This document shows positions 39,297-49,245 of a DNA stretch of 64,000 bases, one piece after another; the first letter of the stretch is position 1, and the number at the start of each line of letters is the position of its first letter. Position numbers and translations under genes: made by a program. Under the pieces are notes generated by a model, which saw only the letters and a program-made list of their open reading frames with translations, ran no database searches and was not told where the DNA came from. The stretch comes from Chaetomium olivaceum (Eukaryota > Ascomycota > Sordariomycetes > Sordariales > Chaetomiaceae), in the NCBI GenBank assembly GCA_039881045.1, contig JAYWVB010000018.1, positions 434,001 through 498,000 on the forward strand, written 5' to 3'.

Positions 39297-39584
39297 TAAG
39301 CCTAAAGGGCCATGATGCTAGTTACACCCTCCCTGTGATTTTGCCTTGATATCGTGCAAGCCCTTAAAGTTGTTTTCCTGATGTAGTATTCCTAAACGTA
39401 TCTGACTTATCGTCGAAAGCTCGTGGTTAGTTGACAAAATTGCAGGCGCGCTTGAAGGCTATGTTCTCCAAGTGTTTAGCGTCCTATCTTCAGCAGCTAA
39501 AGCGAGTCCTGCGATTAGTGCCACGAGGGTGCTTGAAGGGGAGAAGAGTTAGTGGTCTCAACTGTCAAGTCGAGAGAATGTATC

Positions 39585-41057
39585 TGTTGCGCTTCAGAAA
39601 CGATTAGTGCACTGTGTAGACTGCGGCCTACGCAAGATTTTCTAGTCTTGTGACTGCTGGAAGTTGCCTCGAAACCACCTTCCTACCCTAATGCGGAACA
39701 CCCCCCTTAAGACAGGTGAGTCATCCCAACACCATTCGTCGGGCGCCTGCATCGTCGCACCCCATCTTAGCGCGGGGTTCTAACCAAGGCAGGACTCCAT
39801 CCCGTATAGTATAAATACCTGGTTGTGTCAGCTCTACGCTAGAGACCTCGTTTTCTCTTTTCATTTCTTCTTTTCATTGTAATGCCATGCACAAAATTGA
39901 AGACAAGCGCATACGTGTTGTCCGAACTGCGAGAGTGTGAACGATCAAGAGTTGAGGCCCAGCCCTGCTACGATTGTTGTGAACTCAAGCCAAGTGGACG
40001 AACGGATTGCGCAGTCTCAATTATACTTGCCTGATATACTTCGTTTCATTACATGGCGATGCTTGCGGACATTCATCGACCGAAGCAACACTATAAGGCA
40101 GGCCCATGCACCAGCTTTTGCCAACTGCTACCTACTCCGCCTTAGAGCGATGAGTACATCTCGCGTAAGGTTTAATAGACGCGTTTAACAAGCTCGAAGA
40201 AAGACGCTACTGGCCGTGCCAAACTAGCACAACAGACAACACGGACTTCTGAGCAACTAGCATACCCCCTTGGGCTCCAACCTCGTTGTCGCGGAAGGAG
40301 CTCTTCCAGGCGGCGGGGTGAAGGACGATGGTATCGCTTTATAAGTTCACATGTCTGTAAAGAACCACCTGTAAAATCTCAATAACCACTTCTTTTATGT
40401 ACTCAAAAGTAGGCTTTAATGAGGAGAGACTTTTCATCTTTTTATCGGAGGCACTATAAGAGCTTTACGACGTTACCACACAACACTCCCGACACCACAA
40501 AAGCAACAAAAGAGGGGAGGCTACAAAGCATTAGGACAGGGTCTATTACGTTGCGGAAGCACACCCATTACCCAACTACGGAGTAGGAATTGGACCGAGA
40601 CATGGTATGGGAGGGACGACCATCACGCAACGACAGGATGGAATCACTACAGTACAGTGATCATGTTTGCGATCCGAGGGTGAGAGAACCACGGGTTTGC
40701 ATAGGCAGACAGTGGCTTTGGCTGACCTGGCATACGGCGGAACGAGAGGGTGATGGAGCACTGAAACGGGCAGTAGCCAAGTTGTTGGTGAACAATAAGA
40801 TGTGGCAGTCAGCAGGCGGACCAGGTTGCATGACAATCTGCGGGGTGGCTTGGAACAGTTCACGAGGGTGCGAGTGGGACTTCGTAGTCCATTGCCAGCG
40901 GGGTATATCACATCGTTATCACAGGTGTTGACTTGACATCTTCTTTCCGGCTTGGTTCACCATTTGCGTTGTCAGCGATGGAGACGCTACGGGTAGTGCC
41001 GTTTCCTTGTCGGGGCGGCAGTGCAATGAAAGAGAGTATTATATACAAGTATAGGCA
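39585..41057 (+). repeat. Probable solo LTR, intact copy (1473 bp)
   Basis: The unit starts TGTTGCGCTTCAG and ends ATAGGCA. It is repeated, interrupted, at 49282-53827. It has a strong TATA box (AGTATAAATACC, about 39808) as in a U3 promoter, and TG..CA ends. Flanking pentamers are GTATC and GTATG, a 4/5 match to a target duplication. No gag or pol is attached. The frame at 40590-40931 is kept in both copies with mainly amino-acid-changing differences and is not trusted. Another repeat type with a TATA promoter is possible. Confidence 0.5.
40915..40925 (+). other. Empty Crypton target site
   Basis: GTTATCACAGG here corresponds to GGTATCACAGG at both ends of the Crypton in the sibling repeat. 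The flanks GGGTATATCA before and TGTTGACTTGACATC after are continuous here and split by the Crypton at 50220-53695. Confidence 0.9.
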
Positions 41058-41225
41058 GTATGTATTTAGCAGGTGCTTGGACAGCTTCTGGTCTTGGTTG
41101 TTGTTCAAAGGACACGACACGATAGCTCCGAACTCAGGAGAGCGACACCCAATTCACCTTTTACTTACTATATTAATCTTCTTCACGTCTTTTGAGGCAG
41201 CTGGTTGAAGATTCCGTCTTTCCAG

Positions 41226-42536
41226 ATGCCAGGTGCGGCGCGCGGCGCTTCAGACGTCATCGACGTCATGAGAGGCGATTCGGGGTCCCCAGGAGTGGGA
41301 TATCGCCGGCCCCAGCGCAAAAGGGTGAAAACGGCAAGGGCGATGGAATCAATGCAAGAAGAAAACGATATGGACTGGGAGGAGGAAAACAGCAGTGAGA
41401 GAATGTTGAGAAACCACAAAAACCGCTCAATTCGGGCCACAGCGGCCGAGAGAGCAAGGGAGGGAATCCAGGGCCAAGAGCAAACCGCGGACTGCAACTT
41501 CGAAAACAAATTGAACACTATCAAAACGGAATTTCAGCTTCAATTCGAAAAGCTCAGGGATCACATGGTAGAAGAAATGGCCAAAATGACGGCCCGGTTG
41601 ACCGAAGAACTGTCGCAAGCGCGAGAGCAACTCACCCAAGCCCGCCGCGAGCTCGAGGACACCAGACTGCAGCTCCACGCCATGAACCAGGCTCAGGAAG
41701 CCCCTCTGGCTCGGCCGGCGTATGCGGATGTCGCCCGATGTACACCTCCCACCAGCGGTCCTAGTCTGGCATCCTCCGCAAGCCGGACGGCTACGCCAGA
41801 GCCAGCGTTCTGCACGGTTGACATGACCAGGGTACCGGAGGAACACATCGAAGAGGCTACACCAGTGGCTCTTCGCAAACTCATCGAGAACGAGATGCGA
41901 GCGCAGGGAGACCAACCCAAATGGCGTTGTCTTGCCGTTACCAGAGACAGAGGAAACATCAACCGCCTTAGGATCGTTGGCAGGAACGAAGCGGAAGTAA
42001 AGAGAATCAAGGACATCATCGAAGCGAAGAAGGCGCCGGGTGCACACGTCCTACGTGACCAGCTGTACCCAGTCAAAGTTGACAACGTCAACCGTACGGC
42101 CGTTCTCGACCCTGAAGGCAAAGTACTCCCCGGAGCGGCGGAAACCCTGGGCCGAGAGAACGACGTGCAGATCGCCAAGTTGGCTTGGTTGAGCCGGAAG
42201 GACACTGCGAAAGCGTATGGATCGATGGTGGTATATATCACCAAAGCCGGCGATGCTAAGAGGCTCATTAACGAGGGCTTCTTCCACGCGAGAGGCGAAT
42301 CGGGATACACGGGAATCTTCGAACGTCGGGCGCGGCCGAACCAATGCTACAACTGCCAGCAGATTGGCCACAAAGCTTTCCAGTGCAGGAACCCTCAAGT
42401 GTGTGGAATGTGCGCTAGTGAGGGCCACCGTCACAGCGAGTGCTCAGCAGTTATACCGAAGTGCGTTCTGTGCGGAGGACCACATGAATCGTTCAGCAAG
42501 AATTGCCGGAAGCTCTATCCATCTCGTCATGAATAG
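41226..42536 (+). CDS. LINE-B ORF1, gag-like RNA-binding protein
   Basis: 436 residues from MPGAARGASDVIDVMRGDSG. A coiled coil lies at about 95-165 (FEKLRDHMVEEMAKMTARLT, then QARRELEDTRLQLHAMNQ), followed by a Pro/Ser/Thr linker and a domain of about 120 residues (AVTRDRGNINRLRIVGRNEA). The C-terminus has three zinc knuckles in a row: CYNCQQIGHKAFQC, CGMCASEGHRHSEC and CVLCGGPHESFSKNC. ORF1 proteins of Tad-like LINEs bind the element RNA. The stop codon overlaps the ORF2 start in ATGAATAG, which suits coupled re-initiation. The frame is intact. An upstream non-ATG extension to 41205 is open but unnecessary. Confidence 0.9.
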   Translation: MPGAARGASDVIDVMRGDSGSPGVGYRRPQRKRVKTARAMESMQEENDMDWEEENSSERMLRNHKNRSIRATAAERAREGIQGQEQTADCNFENKLNTIKTEFQLQFEKLRDHMVEEMAKMTARLTEELSQAREQLTQARRELEDTRLQLHAMNQAQEAPLARPAYADVARCTPPTSGPSLASSASRTATPEPAFCTVDMTRVPEEHIEEATPVALRKLIENEMRAQGDQPKWRCLAVTRDRGNINRLRIVGRNEAEVKRIKDIIEAKKAPGAHVLRDQLYPVKVDNVNRTAVLDPEGKVLPGAAETLGRENDVQIAKLAWLSRKDTAKAYGSMVVYITKAGDAKRLINEGFFHARGESGYTGIFERRARPNQCYNCQQIGHKAFQCRNPQVCGMCASEGHRHSECSAVIPKCVLCGGPHESFSKNCRKLYPSRHE

Positions 42537-45500
42537 GACGTTTCGGGTCATCCAATTGAACGTCAGAAAGCAAGGGGAGGTGCATGATAGTTTGATGAAC
42601 GACGTGGCAATCCAGGACGCTGCCGTCATAGCCATTCAGGAACCCCAGGCGCGGAGGATCCAAGGACGGCTCCTGACGACCCCTATGGAGCATCACAAAT
42701 GGACCAAGATGATCCCGTGCACGTTGAAGGAAGGTAGATGGGCTATCCGGAGCATGCTCTGGGTGAACAAAATCGTGGAAGCCGAGCAGGTGGCAGTGGA
42801 CTCCCCGGACATCACGGCAGCAGTCATACGGCTCCCGGAGCGCGTAGTCCTGGTCGCGTCCGTCTACGTACCGTGTGGGGACGGCGAGGCACTAAAAGAC
42901 ACCTGCGAGAACCTCCGCAGGGTGGTAGCAAAGGCGAAACGGGGCGTAGGAACGACAGTCGATATAGTGGTTGCAGGTGATTTCAACTGCCACGACCAAC
43001 TGTGGGGAGGAGACGACGTCTCATCCGTGAGACAAGGGGAAGCCGACCCCATCATCGACCTCATGAACGAGCTGACTCTGAGCACTCTACTCCCAAGGGG
43101 CACAATAACATGGCAAGCAGGTGGATACGGTTCGACTATCGACCTGGTCCTGGCCTCGGATGAACTGGCAGAAGCCGTGATCAGATGTGGAGTCCATAGA
43201 ACGGAACACGGTTCAGATCACCGCGCGATTGAAACAGTCTTCGATATTGAGGTACCTGTGCCGACGCACCACGACCGACTGCTTCTCAAGAACGCGCCAT
43301 GGAAAGACATCAGAGCCAAAATTGCAAATACACTAGGGGACACCCCAGCGGAGGGGACAGTCCAGCAGAGAACGGACCGCCTGATGTCCACTGTCTCAGG
43401 CGTGGTTCATTCCCTCACTCCCAAAGCTCGGCCATCGCCATACGCAAAGCGATGGTGGACTACGGACCTGACGCAGCTACGTCACATCTACACGCACTGG
43501 AGGAACCGCGCTCGCTCGGAACGCCGGGCAGGTTGGACCACAGCCGAGATTGAGGAATTGGCAAAGGGTGCAGCAAAACAGTACCACGATGCCATCCGGC
43601 AGCAGAAGAAGAAGCACTGGGCCGAGTTCCTTGCGGACAACGACAACATTTGGAAGGCTGCAAAGTATCTAAAATCCGGAGATGATACCACGTTTGGAAG
43701 GATCCCGCAACTTGTTAGAGCAGATGGTACATCCACGGCCGATCATAGAGAACAGGCCGAAGAGCTCCTAACAAGATTCTTCCCGGCCTTGCCCGATACG
43801 ATCGACGATGAAGGTCCAAGACCACAGAGGGCACCCATCATGACGCCTATCCTTACGATGGAGGAAGTCGAACGACAGCTGTTCGCAACGAAGTCCTGGA
43901 AGGCACCAGGGGAGGACGGTTTGCCGGCAGTGGTGTGGAAGGAAGTCTGGCAGGTGGTCAAGCACCATGTACTGGCGCTCTTCCGTGCCTCGCTGGAGGA
44001 CGGGGCCCTTCCCAGCCAGTGGCGACATGCTAAGATCATCCCGCTCAAGAAACCGGGCAAAGAGGACTACACCATCGCAAAAGCGTGGAGGCCAATCTCC
44101 CTCCTAGCAACGCTGGGCAAAGTGCTGGAGTCGGTGATCGCGGAACGGCTGTCCCACGCCGTGGAGACCTACGGCCTCCTGCCCACCAACCACTTCGGCG
44201 CGCGGAAGCAGCGATCAGCAGAGCAGGCGCTGGTATTTCTACAGGAGCAGATCTACACGGCCTGGAGAGGACGGAAGATTGTCAGCCTCATTAGCTTCGA
44301 TGTCAAGGGAGCCTATAACGGAGTCTGCAAGGAACGGCTGGTCCAGAGGATGAGGGCACGTGGTATCCCGGAAGAGCTGTGCCGATGGACAGAAGCTTTC
44401 TGTTCTGACCGTACGGCCTCTATCCAGGTCAACGGGCATGCTGCGGAACGACGGGACCTCCCACAGGCTGGCCTGCCCCAAGGCTCGCCCCTCTCTATCT
44501 TGTTCCTCTTTTTCAACGCGGATCTGGTCCAGCGAAAGATCGATAGCAACGGTGGCGCGATAGCCTTTGTCGATGACTTTACCGCCTGGGTCACAGGACC
44601 GACGGCACAAAGCACACGCAAGGGCATCGAAGCAATCATCGACCAAGCACTAGACTGGGAAAAGAGAAGCGGAGCGACATTTGAAGCAGACAAGACAGCC
44701 GTCATCCACTTTACCCGCAAGGCCTATAAAGCCAACTCGGAGCCCTTTACGATCAAGGGTCAAGATGTTCAGCCGAAAGACCACGTTAAGATCCTTGGAG
44801 TGGTCATGGATGCCAAGCTCAGGTATAAGGAGCATATCGCAAGAGCGGCCTCCAAGGGGCTCAGCGCGGCGATGGAGCTGAAACGGCTCAGTGGTCTGTC
44901 CCCGGCTACGGCGCGGCAGCTGTTCACCGCCATGGTCGCGCCAGTGGTGGACTACGCATCCAGCGTCTGGATGCACCAATGCAATTGGAAGACCGCGCCG
45001 GCCATACACAGGGTGCAGAGGGTCGCGGCGCAAGGGATCATACGTTCAGCACGTACGGCAACACGCGTAGCAGAAGCAGAAGCTCACATCCCCACAGCTC
45101 AAGATCGATTCTGGAAGAGGGCGATCAAGATGTGGACGGACATCCACACCCTACCAGAGACGAATCCACTCCGCAACACCACTTCCCGGATGCGCAAGTT
45201 CCGGAGATCCTACCGCTCGCCTTTCTTTCAGGTAGCAGATCTCCTCAAGGACGTCCCATTGGACAGCCTCGAAACCATCGCTCCCGTCGTATTAGCGCCA
45301 TGGGAGAGGCGAGTCCGCACTACGGTTGACAGAACGGGCATCCAGCAAAAAGAGACAGAGTGGGCGGTCCGGATCGCCGTAAGCAGCTCCGCACGAAACA
45401 ACATGGTAGGGATCGGAGGAGTCGTCCGTCTCCCGCTGCCGATGCGAGATGGCTCAAGGAACGAAGCCTTTAGTGTGACGCTGGGCTCCAGGTCGGAGCA

Positions 45501-46299
45501 AAACCCGTTCTCAGGCGAGCTTGCGGCTATTGGGTACGCGTTGAGGTTGATTCGAAATATCAGGTACCGAAAGATCATCCTTGCCACCAGCAACAAGGCA
45601 GCCGTGATGGCCTTGGAGCGACCACACCAGCAATCAGGACAACAATATCTCTGTCAGGCGTACGATGCGATAAGTGCCTTACGCAAGGCGGGAAACACGA
45701 TCTCGGTCGTCTGGATCCAAGCGGGTACCAAAAACGAGCTCCTGAACACAGCCAAAGCGAAAGCAAAGGAAGCAACACGGCAGGACGCTACGCCACAAAC
45801 GCAGGATCCTGCCATGCGGTCAACAGCCCTCCGTATCGCATGGGCAAAGCGGGCACCGCCCACGTCCTTACCTGACAAAGTGGGCAGACATTCCAAGAGA
45901 GTCGATATAGCGTTACCAGGGAAGCACACCCAACTATTATACGACCACCTGTCCCGAAGCGAGGCTGGCGTGCTTGCTCAGCTTAGAACAGGCATGGCCA
46001 AGCTCAACACATACCTGCATCGTATCAAAGCAGCACCGTCAGATCAGTGTACGTGTGGACAAGCCAGAGAGACAGTGGACCACTTCCTCTTCCGATGCAA
46101 GCAATGGGATCAACACCGCAGGGAGATGCTGCAATGTACGGATGTCCACAGGGGGAACCTCTCCTTCTACCTGGGAGGAAAGTCGCCCTCGGATGACAAG
46201 GACTGGTCCCCCAACATGCGGGCGGTGCGGGCGACGATACGTTTTGCCATTGCCACAGGTCGTCTGAGGACTGAACAACAACAGAATGAAGCAAACTAA
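42529..46299 (+). CDS. LINE-B ORF2: endonuclease, reverse transcriptase, RNase H
   Basis: 1256 residues from MNRTFRVIQLNVRKQGEVHD. The order is: APE-type endonuclease (AIQEPQ, VAGDFNCHDQLWGG, STIDLVLAS, HGSDHRAIE); reverse transcriptase (WRPISLLATLGKVLESVIAE, LISFDVKGAYNGV, LPQGSPLSILFLFF); and the catalytic FVDD at 680-683 (a YxDD variant). A connection region and an RNase H-like region follow (SGELAAIGYALRLI, TSNKAAVMAL), where the usual second Asp is Asn. A C-terminal knuckle (CTCGQARETVDHFLFRC) ends the protein. It would nick the target and copy the RNA by target-primed reverse transcription. The whole frame is open, so this copy may be active apart from the RNase H change. The ORF extends upstream to 42217 inside ORF1 without an ATG-based need. 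Confidence 0.93.
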   Translation: MNRTFRVIQLNVRKQGEVHDSLMNDVAIQDAAVIAIQEPQARRIQGRLLTTPMEHHKWTKMIPCTLKEGRWAIRSMLWVNKIVEAEQVAVDSPDITAAVIRLPERVVLVASVYVPCGDGEALKDTCENLRRVVAKAKRGVGTTVDIVVAGDFNCHDQLWGGDDVSSVRQGEADPIIDLMNELTLSTLLPRGTITWQAGGYGSTIDLVLASDELAEAVIRCGVHRTEHGSDHRAIETVFDIEVPVPTHHDRLLLKNAPWKDIRAKIANTLGDTPAEGTVQQRTDRLMSTVSGVVHSLTPKARPSPYAKRWWTTDLTQLRHIYTHWRNRARSERRAGWTTAEIEELAKGAAKQYHDAIRQQKKKHWAEFLADNDNIWKAAKYLKSGDDTTFGRIPQLVRADGTSTADHREQAEELLTRFFPALPDTIDDEGPRPQRAPIMTPILTMEEVERQLFATKSWKAPGEDGLPAVVWKEVWQVVKHHVLALFRASLEDGALPSQWRHAKIIPLKKPGKEDYTIAKAWRPISLLATLGKVLESVIAERLSHAVETYGLLPTNHFGARKQRSAEQALVFLQEQIYTAWRGRKIVSLISFDVKGAYNGVCKERLVQRMRARGIPEELCRWTEAFCSDRTASIQVNGHAAERRDLPQAGLPQGSPLSILFLFFNADLVQRKIDSNGGAIAFVDDFTAWVTGPTAQSTRKGIEAIIDQALDWEKRSGATFEADKTAVIHFTRKAYKANSEPFTIKGQDVQPKDHVKILGVVMDAKLRYKEHIARAASKGLSAAMELKRLSGLSPATARQLFTAMVAPVVDYASSVWMHQCNWKTAPAIHRVQRVAAQGIIRSARTATRVAEAEAHIPTAQDRFWKRAIKMWTDIHTLPETNPLRNTTSRMRKFRRSYRSPFFQVADLLKDVPLDSLETIAPVVLAPWERRVRTTVDRTGIQQKETEWAVRIAVSSSARNNMVGIGGVVRLPLPMRDGSRNEAFSVTLGSRSEQNPFSGELAAIGYALRLIRNIRYRKIILATSNKAAVMALERPHQQSGQQYLCQAYDAISALRKAGNTISVVWIQAGTKNELLNTAKAKAKEATRQDATPQTQDPAMRSTALRIAWAKRAPPTSLPDKVGRHSKRVDIALPGKHTQLLYDHLSRSEAGVLAQLRTGMAKLNTYLHRIKAAPSDQCTCGQARETVDHFLFRCKQWDQHRREMLQCTDVHRGNLSFYLGGKSPSDDKDWSPNMRAVRATIRFAIATGRLRTEQQQNEAN

Positions 46300-46615
46300 C
46301 CTCACCATCCTAAACCCCGACTAACACCCCCCTTCATCTCGTGTCACACGGAGTAAGCGCGCTTCAGCCGCCGAAGATAGGACGTTGGACACTTGGAGAC
46401 TAGCCTTCAAGCCAGCTTACTATTCGTACTACTAACCCACGAGCATCCGCAGCAGAGAGGGCAAAATTGTAAGGAGATAAGCCAGAAAAGGAGGATGTAC
46501 GGGCTTCATGAGACCAGGATCCATTTTAGGATATGTATTAGTAGATTGCATGATAGTTGCCCTTTCGGGTTAGGCCCGCCGGGCGGAATAAATTGTGTGT
46601 GTGTGTGTGGTGTGT

Positions 46616-48096
46616 AAGAATACAGTTAACCAATTGAGTGCCTTCTGTTTCTTTTAACTGACGTGAGCTAATTTTAGATATCGTTGTCATGATTGATAAT
46701 ACCGCCTCTCGCATCCGGATCAAATCATTTTGCCTTTAACTCCTACAGGCCCCCTACTCCTTCCCTCTTTCTCGCTGCACTATTTACCTCTTGTCTTGGT
46801 TGTTGTTAGCAGATCAGCTTGGAGGCTACGTTCTCCAAGTGTCCGGCGTCCTATCTTCAGCAGCTAAAGCGGGACCTGCTGGTTGGCGTGATGCCATGGT
46901 GATCCAAGGAATATTATTTTTGACTTAGGTCACGTGCGTATTGGTCTCTGCACTCCACCGCCCCACTCGGCTATTGCCGACTTGGTAGTGCAATTGTCCG
47001 GTTATGCGATGACTGCCGTTGATATCGATGAGGGCGAGCCACTAAGCAAGTACACGAGTTAGGGGAAAACGGCTTGGAGCCGGATATAGTTGGTGTTCTA
47101 AGGCCCCTAGCCGAAGTGCTTTCCATCCATCTATACTAAACAAGTAGTACAGTACTCGTACTTTATATATCTAATATACGGGCAGGGGTCCCCCCTTTCA
47201 TCGGTCCTTTTCATTCTCTATATTGCCTCTGTATAGTAGGGACCGGATTCGGTGTCCAGATTTCCTATGTTGAGAAATTTTCCGCACGGGCCAGTTTCAG
47301 GGCTGTTTGAATAGGGCAGACACCGACATCATCATTAATTAATTTGTTGTCTCCTTTTACCCACCCTTTAACGCCCCAGACCACATAGTTGCATCTGTGT
47401 TATATTTCAACCTAGCTACCATTCGCCTGCTTTAACAGCTTAAAGCAACCAACAATGATGTAGAGGTATACAGAGCGTAGGGATGTGATCCTGTCGGCAG
47501 TAAAGCTCGAATTTCGTCAAAGTCGGTGTCTAGACCTTGGACGTTAAAAGGTTGTTTGCATAGACTAGTGTAACCGCTACCATTGCTTTGGTGTTGCTGT
47601 TTACATTGCTGCTTATGCTGACGCTGGCGTATTTGTGTTCAGCATCATTATACTTATCCCCCGCAACAAAATCTGAACCCAACAGCTTATATATATTAAC
47701 AATTTTCACGTCGTCCGTAGAGTCTTCGTCGAAGAATCAGGCCCTATTCTCAGGCTACGACAGAATTGCAACGTCAGGCAGAAACTGCCGGGCCCAGGAT
47801 AACTAGCTTTTCGATTTGGCCAACCTTGGGAAACTCCATATACATGTCCACCTCCCTATCCCACCGTATCCTCTAGAAGAATTGCCTGGTTTCGAGTAGC
47901 CGATTGTGACCGCGCCTGCCTTTGGATTGCATGTGGCAGCACCTGTTACTGAGTGCACGCGCCACCTGCTCTTGCATTTCGCCTCTGTATTGCGAGAGCT
48001 CTTCCAGCTTCTCCTCCTGTCTCCCCATCTTACGGTTAACAGAATTGAGTCGGCACTTCCAGTGCCCCTGTGCCTCGCCTTGATGCCACTCGTCTC
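46616..48096. other. Spacer with a LINE 3' UTR relic
   Basis: The stretch 46819-46890 (GGAGGCTACGTTCTCCAAGT, then CCTATCTTCAGCAGCTAAAG) is a minus-strand relic of the LINE-B/LINE-C 3' UTR and parallels 39450-39515. A minus coiled-coil-like frame (47873-48100; MGRQEEKLEELSQYRGEMQE) could be a further exon of the NYN gene. The remainder, including an AT-rich part around 47150-47350, has no gene that I can support. Confidence 0.5.
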
Positions 48097-48636
48097 TCAC
48101 ACCGATCGCAATGGCTTCCTCACCGCTCTCGTCAACATTGTCGAATCCAGCAGGTGTACCGATAGCAGGCTGTTAATGGCTGCTAGGTCCAGGTATACCT
48201 GCGAAATGCCCGACTTCCAGCTACACAGCTCGATGCCGATCTTGCACTTGAGCACGTGCTTGACGGCGGGCATTATATTGCGGCTGCCTTTGATAACGAC
48301 AAATGTAGTCTTATCCTTCTTCTCAGTAGCCTTAGGGTCGTTAAAGTGCTTAGCCATAAACTCGGCTTCTATCTGCAACTCGGTAGCTTTCACAACCATA
48401 TCGACCGACATAGACTCGTCAACCTCCTTTTCCTCGCCGCCGTGGGTACGGTCGTAGATATTGGTCTCGAACTTGTTCTTCTCAAAAGCCTTCCATACCG
48501 AGTTGTGGTGGGGTGGGCGGGAGCTGTAGAGGAACAATGGGCCTTGGGTATTGCTGTTGCCCGACGCCGCGAACTTTTGCGCCTCGATCCAGAGGTTGGA
48601 GTCGCCGACGAATATCATATACGTCTCGCTGGGCAT
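48097..48636 (-). CDS. NYN-domain (PIN-like) ribonuclease-type protein
   Basis: The frame reaches 48954, but the Met at 48636 fits the domain start (MPSETYMIFVGDSNLWIEAQ), giving 179 residues. The NYN order is visible: first acidic motif FVGDSN, then SRPPHHNSVWKAFEK, EKEVDESMSVDMVVKATEL (second and third acidic positions) and a late TTFVVIKGSRNIMPAVKHVL. In that last block, most members have SGDxD where this one has KGSRN, so an active-site Asp seems lost. A catalytic RNase role is therefore doubtful. Fragments of the same family lie at 35107-35205 and 35342-35490. An extra 3' exon is possible. Confidence 0.65.
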   Translation of the reverse strand: MPSETYMIFVGDSNLWIEAQKFAASGNSNTQGPLFLYSSRPPHHNSVWKAFEKNKFETNIYDRTHGGEEKEVDESMSVDMVVKATELQIEAEFMAKHFNDPKATEKKDKTTFVVIKGSRNIMPAVKHVLKCKIGIELCSWKSGISQVYLDLAAINSLLSVHLLDSTMLTRAVRKPLRSV

Positions 48637-48865
48637 TGTAATGTTTGTAAAACAATAAAAAAAAAAGTGTCTAGTGGTATCTGCAAGCGCACTACAAAGG
48701 ATGTGGGGGAAATGTGACAAGGGGTGACAAATTGCTATGCGGTGTTTTAATCGCCAGGCAGTTGGTTCAAACGGAAACTGGGTAAGGTGGGGTATTTTTG
48801 ACGCCCCGAACTGCGACGCCGGGGCATTGCCTTGGCATATAATGCGCGCGTGAGGCTGCCAGGGA

Positions 48866-48994
48866 AAAACTGTAAGGAGATAAGCGAGAAAAGGAGGATG
48901 TACGGACTTCATGAGACCAGGATCCATTTTTGGATATGTGTTGGTAGATTGCATGATAGTTGCCCTTTCGGGTTAGACCCGCCGGGCGAAATAA

Positions 48995-49038
<44 letters not shown>
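48866..49038 (+). mobile_element. LINE-B 3'-end fragment with long (TG)n tail
   Basis: The text from TGTAAGGAGATAAGCGAGAA to GCCGGGCGAAATAAATTG matches 46468-46590 with few changes. It ends in about 20 TG repeats. This is a strongly 5'-truncated insertion of the same family as 41058-46615. Confidence 0.9.
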
Positions 49039-49039
<1 letters not shown>

Positions 49040-49245
49040 ACAGCTTAGCCAGGAGGCTCGAGCTGGAAACTGCGGCCTGAAGCGCCCGCTCTTTGTATAT
49101 GTAGACTCACCAGAACGGATCGTTCCTTGATTGTTGGTATGGGCTTTTCACCCGGCCCGGGAGCGCACGGTTCTCCCGTATACTAAATAGCTGAGGGTCC
49201 GGCACGCCCTAGGGCATAACTAGCGGAGTATAAATAATAATAATA
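49039..49245 (+). mobile_element. Diverged LINE-A 3'-end fragment
   Basis: GCTTAGCCAGGAGGCTCGAGC, TAAATAGCTGAGGGTCCGGC and a final (AAT)n match the LINE-A 3' end at 18095-18316, with many substitutions and a gap around the CCTTCGGAGG hairpin. It directly abuts the LINE-B tail. It is older than the copies at 5446 and 17014. Confidence 0.85.

Larger units (their letters stand above)
37412..39530 (-). mobile_element. LINE-C 3' fragment split by a pogo-type transposon
   Basis: The tail (ATCC)n and GCGCCTCCGGGCGGAATAAAT lie at 37412-37449; the upstream part continues after the inserted transposon from 39297. Minus-strand text at about 39460-39515 (GCTTTAGCTGCTGAAGATAG, then ACACTTGGAG) parallels the LINE-B 3' UTR at 46357-46400, showing a related LINE subfamily. 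The 5' truncation point is near 39530. Confidence 0.75.
41058..46615 (+). mobile_element. LINE-B, structurally complete Tad-like retrotransposon
   Basis: The element comprises a short leader after the solo LTR, two overlapping open frames (41226-42536 and 42529-46299), a 3' UTR of about 300 bp and a (GT)n tail at 46590-46615. The left end is not set exactly; it lies between 41058 and 41225. No target duplication could be identified. A 3'-end copy of the same family is at 48866-49038. Confidence 0.85.

Noticed and set aside
40590..40931. Conserved small gene in the repeat at 39.6-41.1 kb
   Set aside because: The frame is open in both repeat copies, but the differences are mostly amino-acid changing and no domain is visible.
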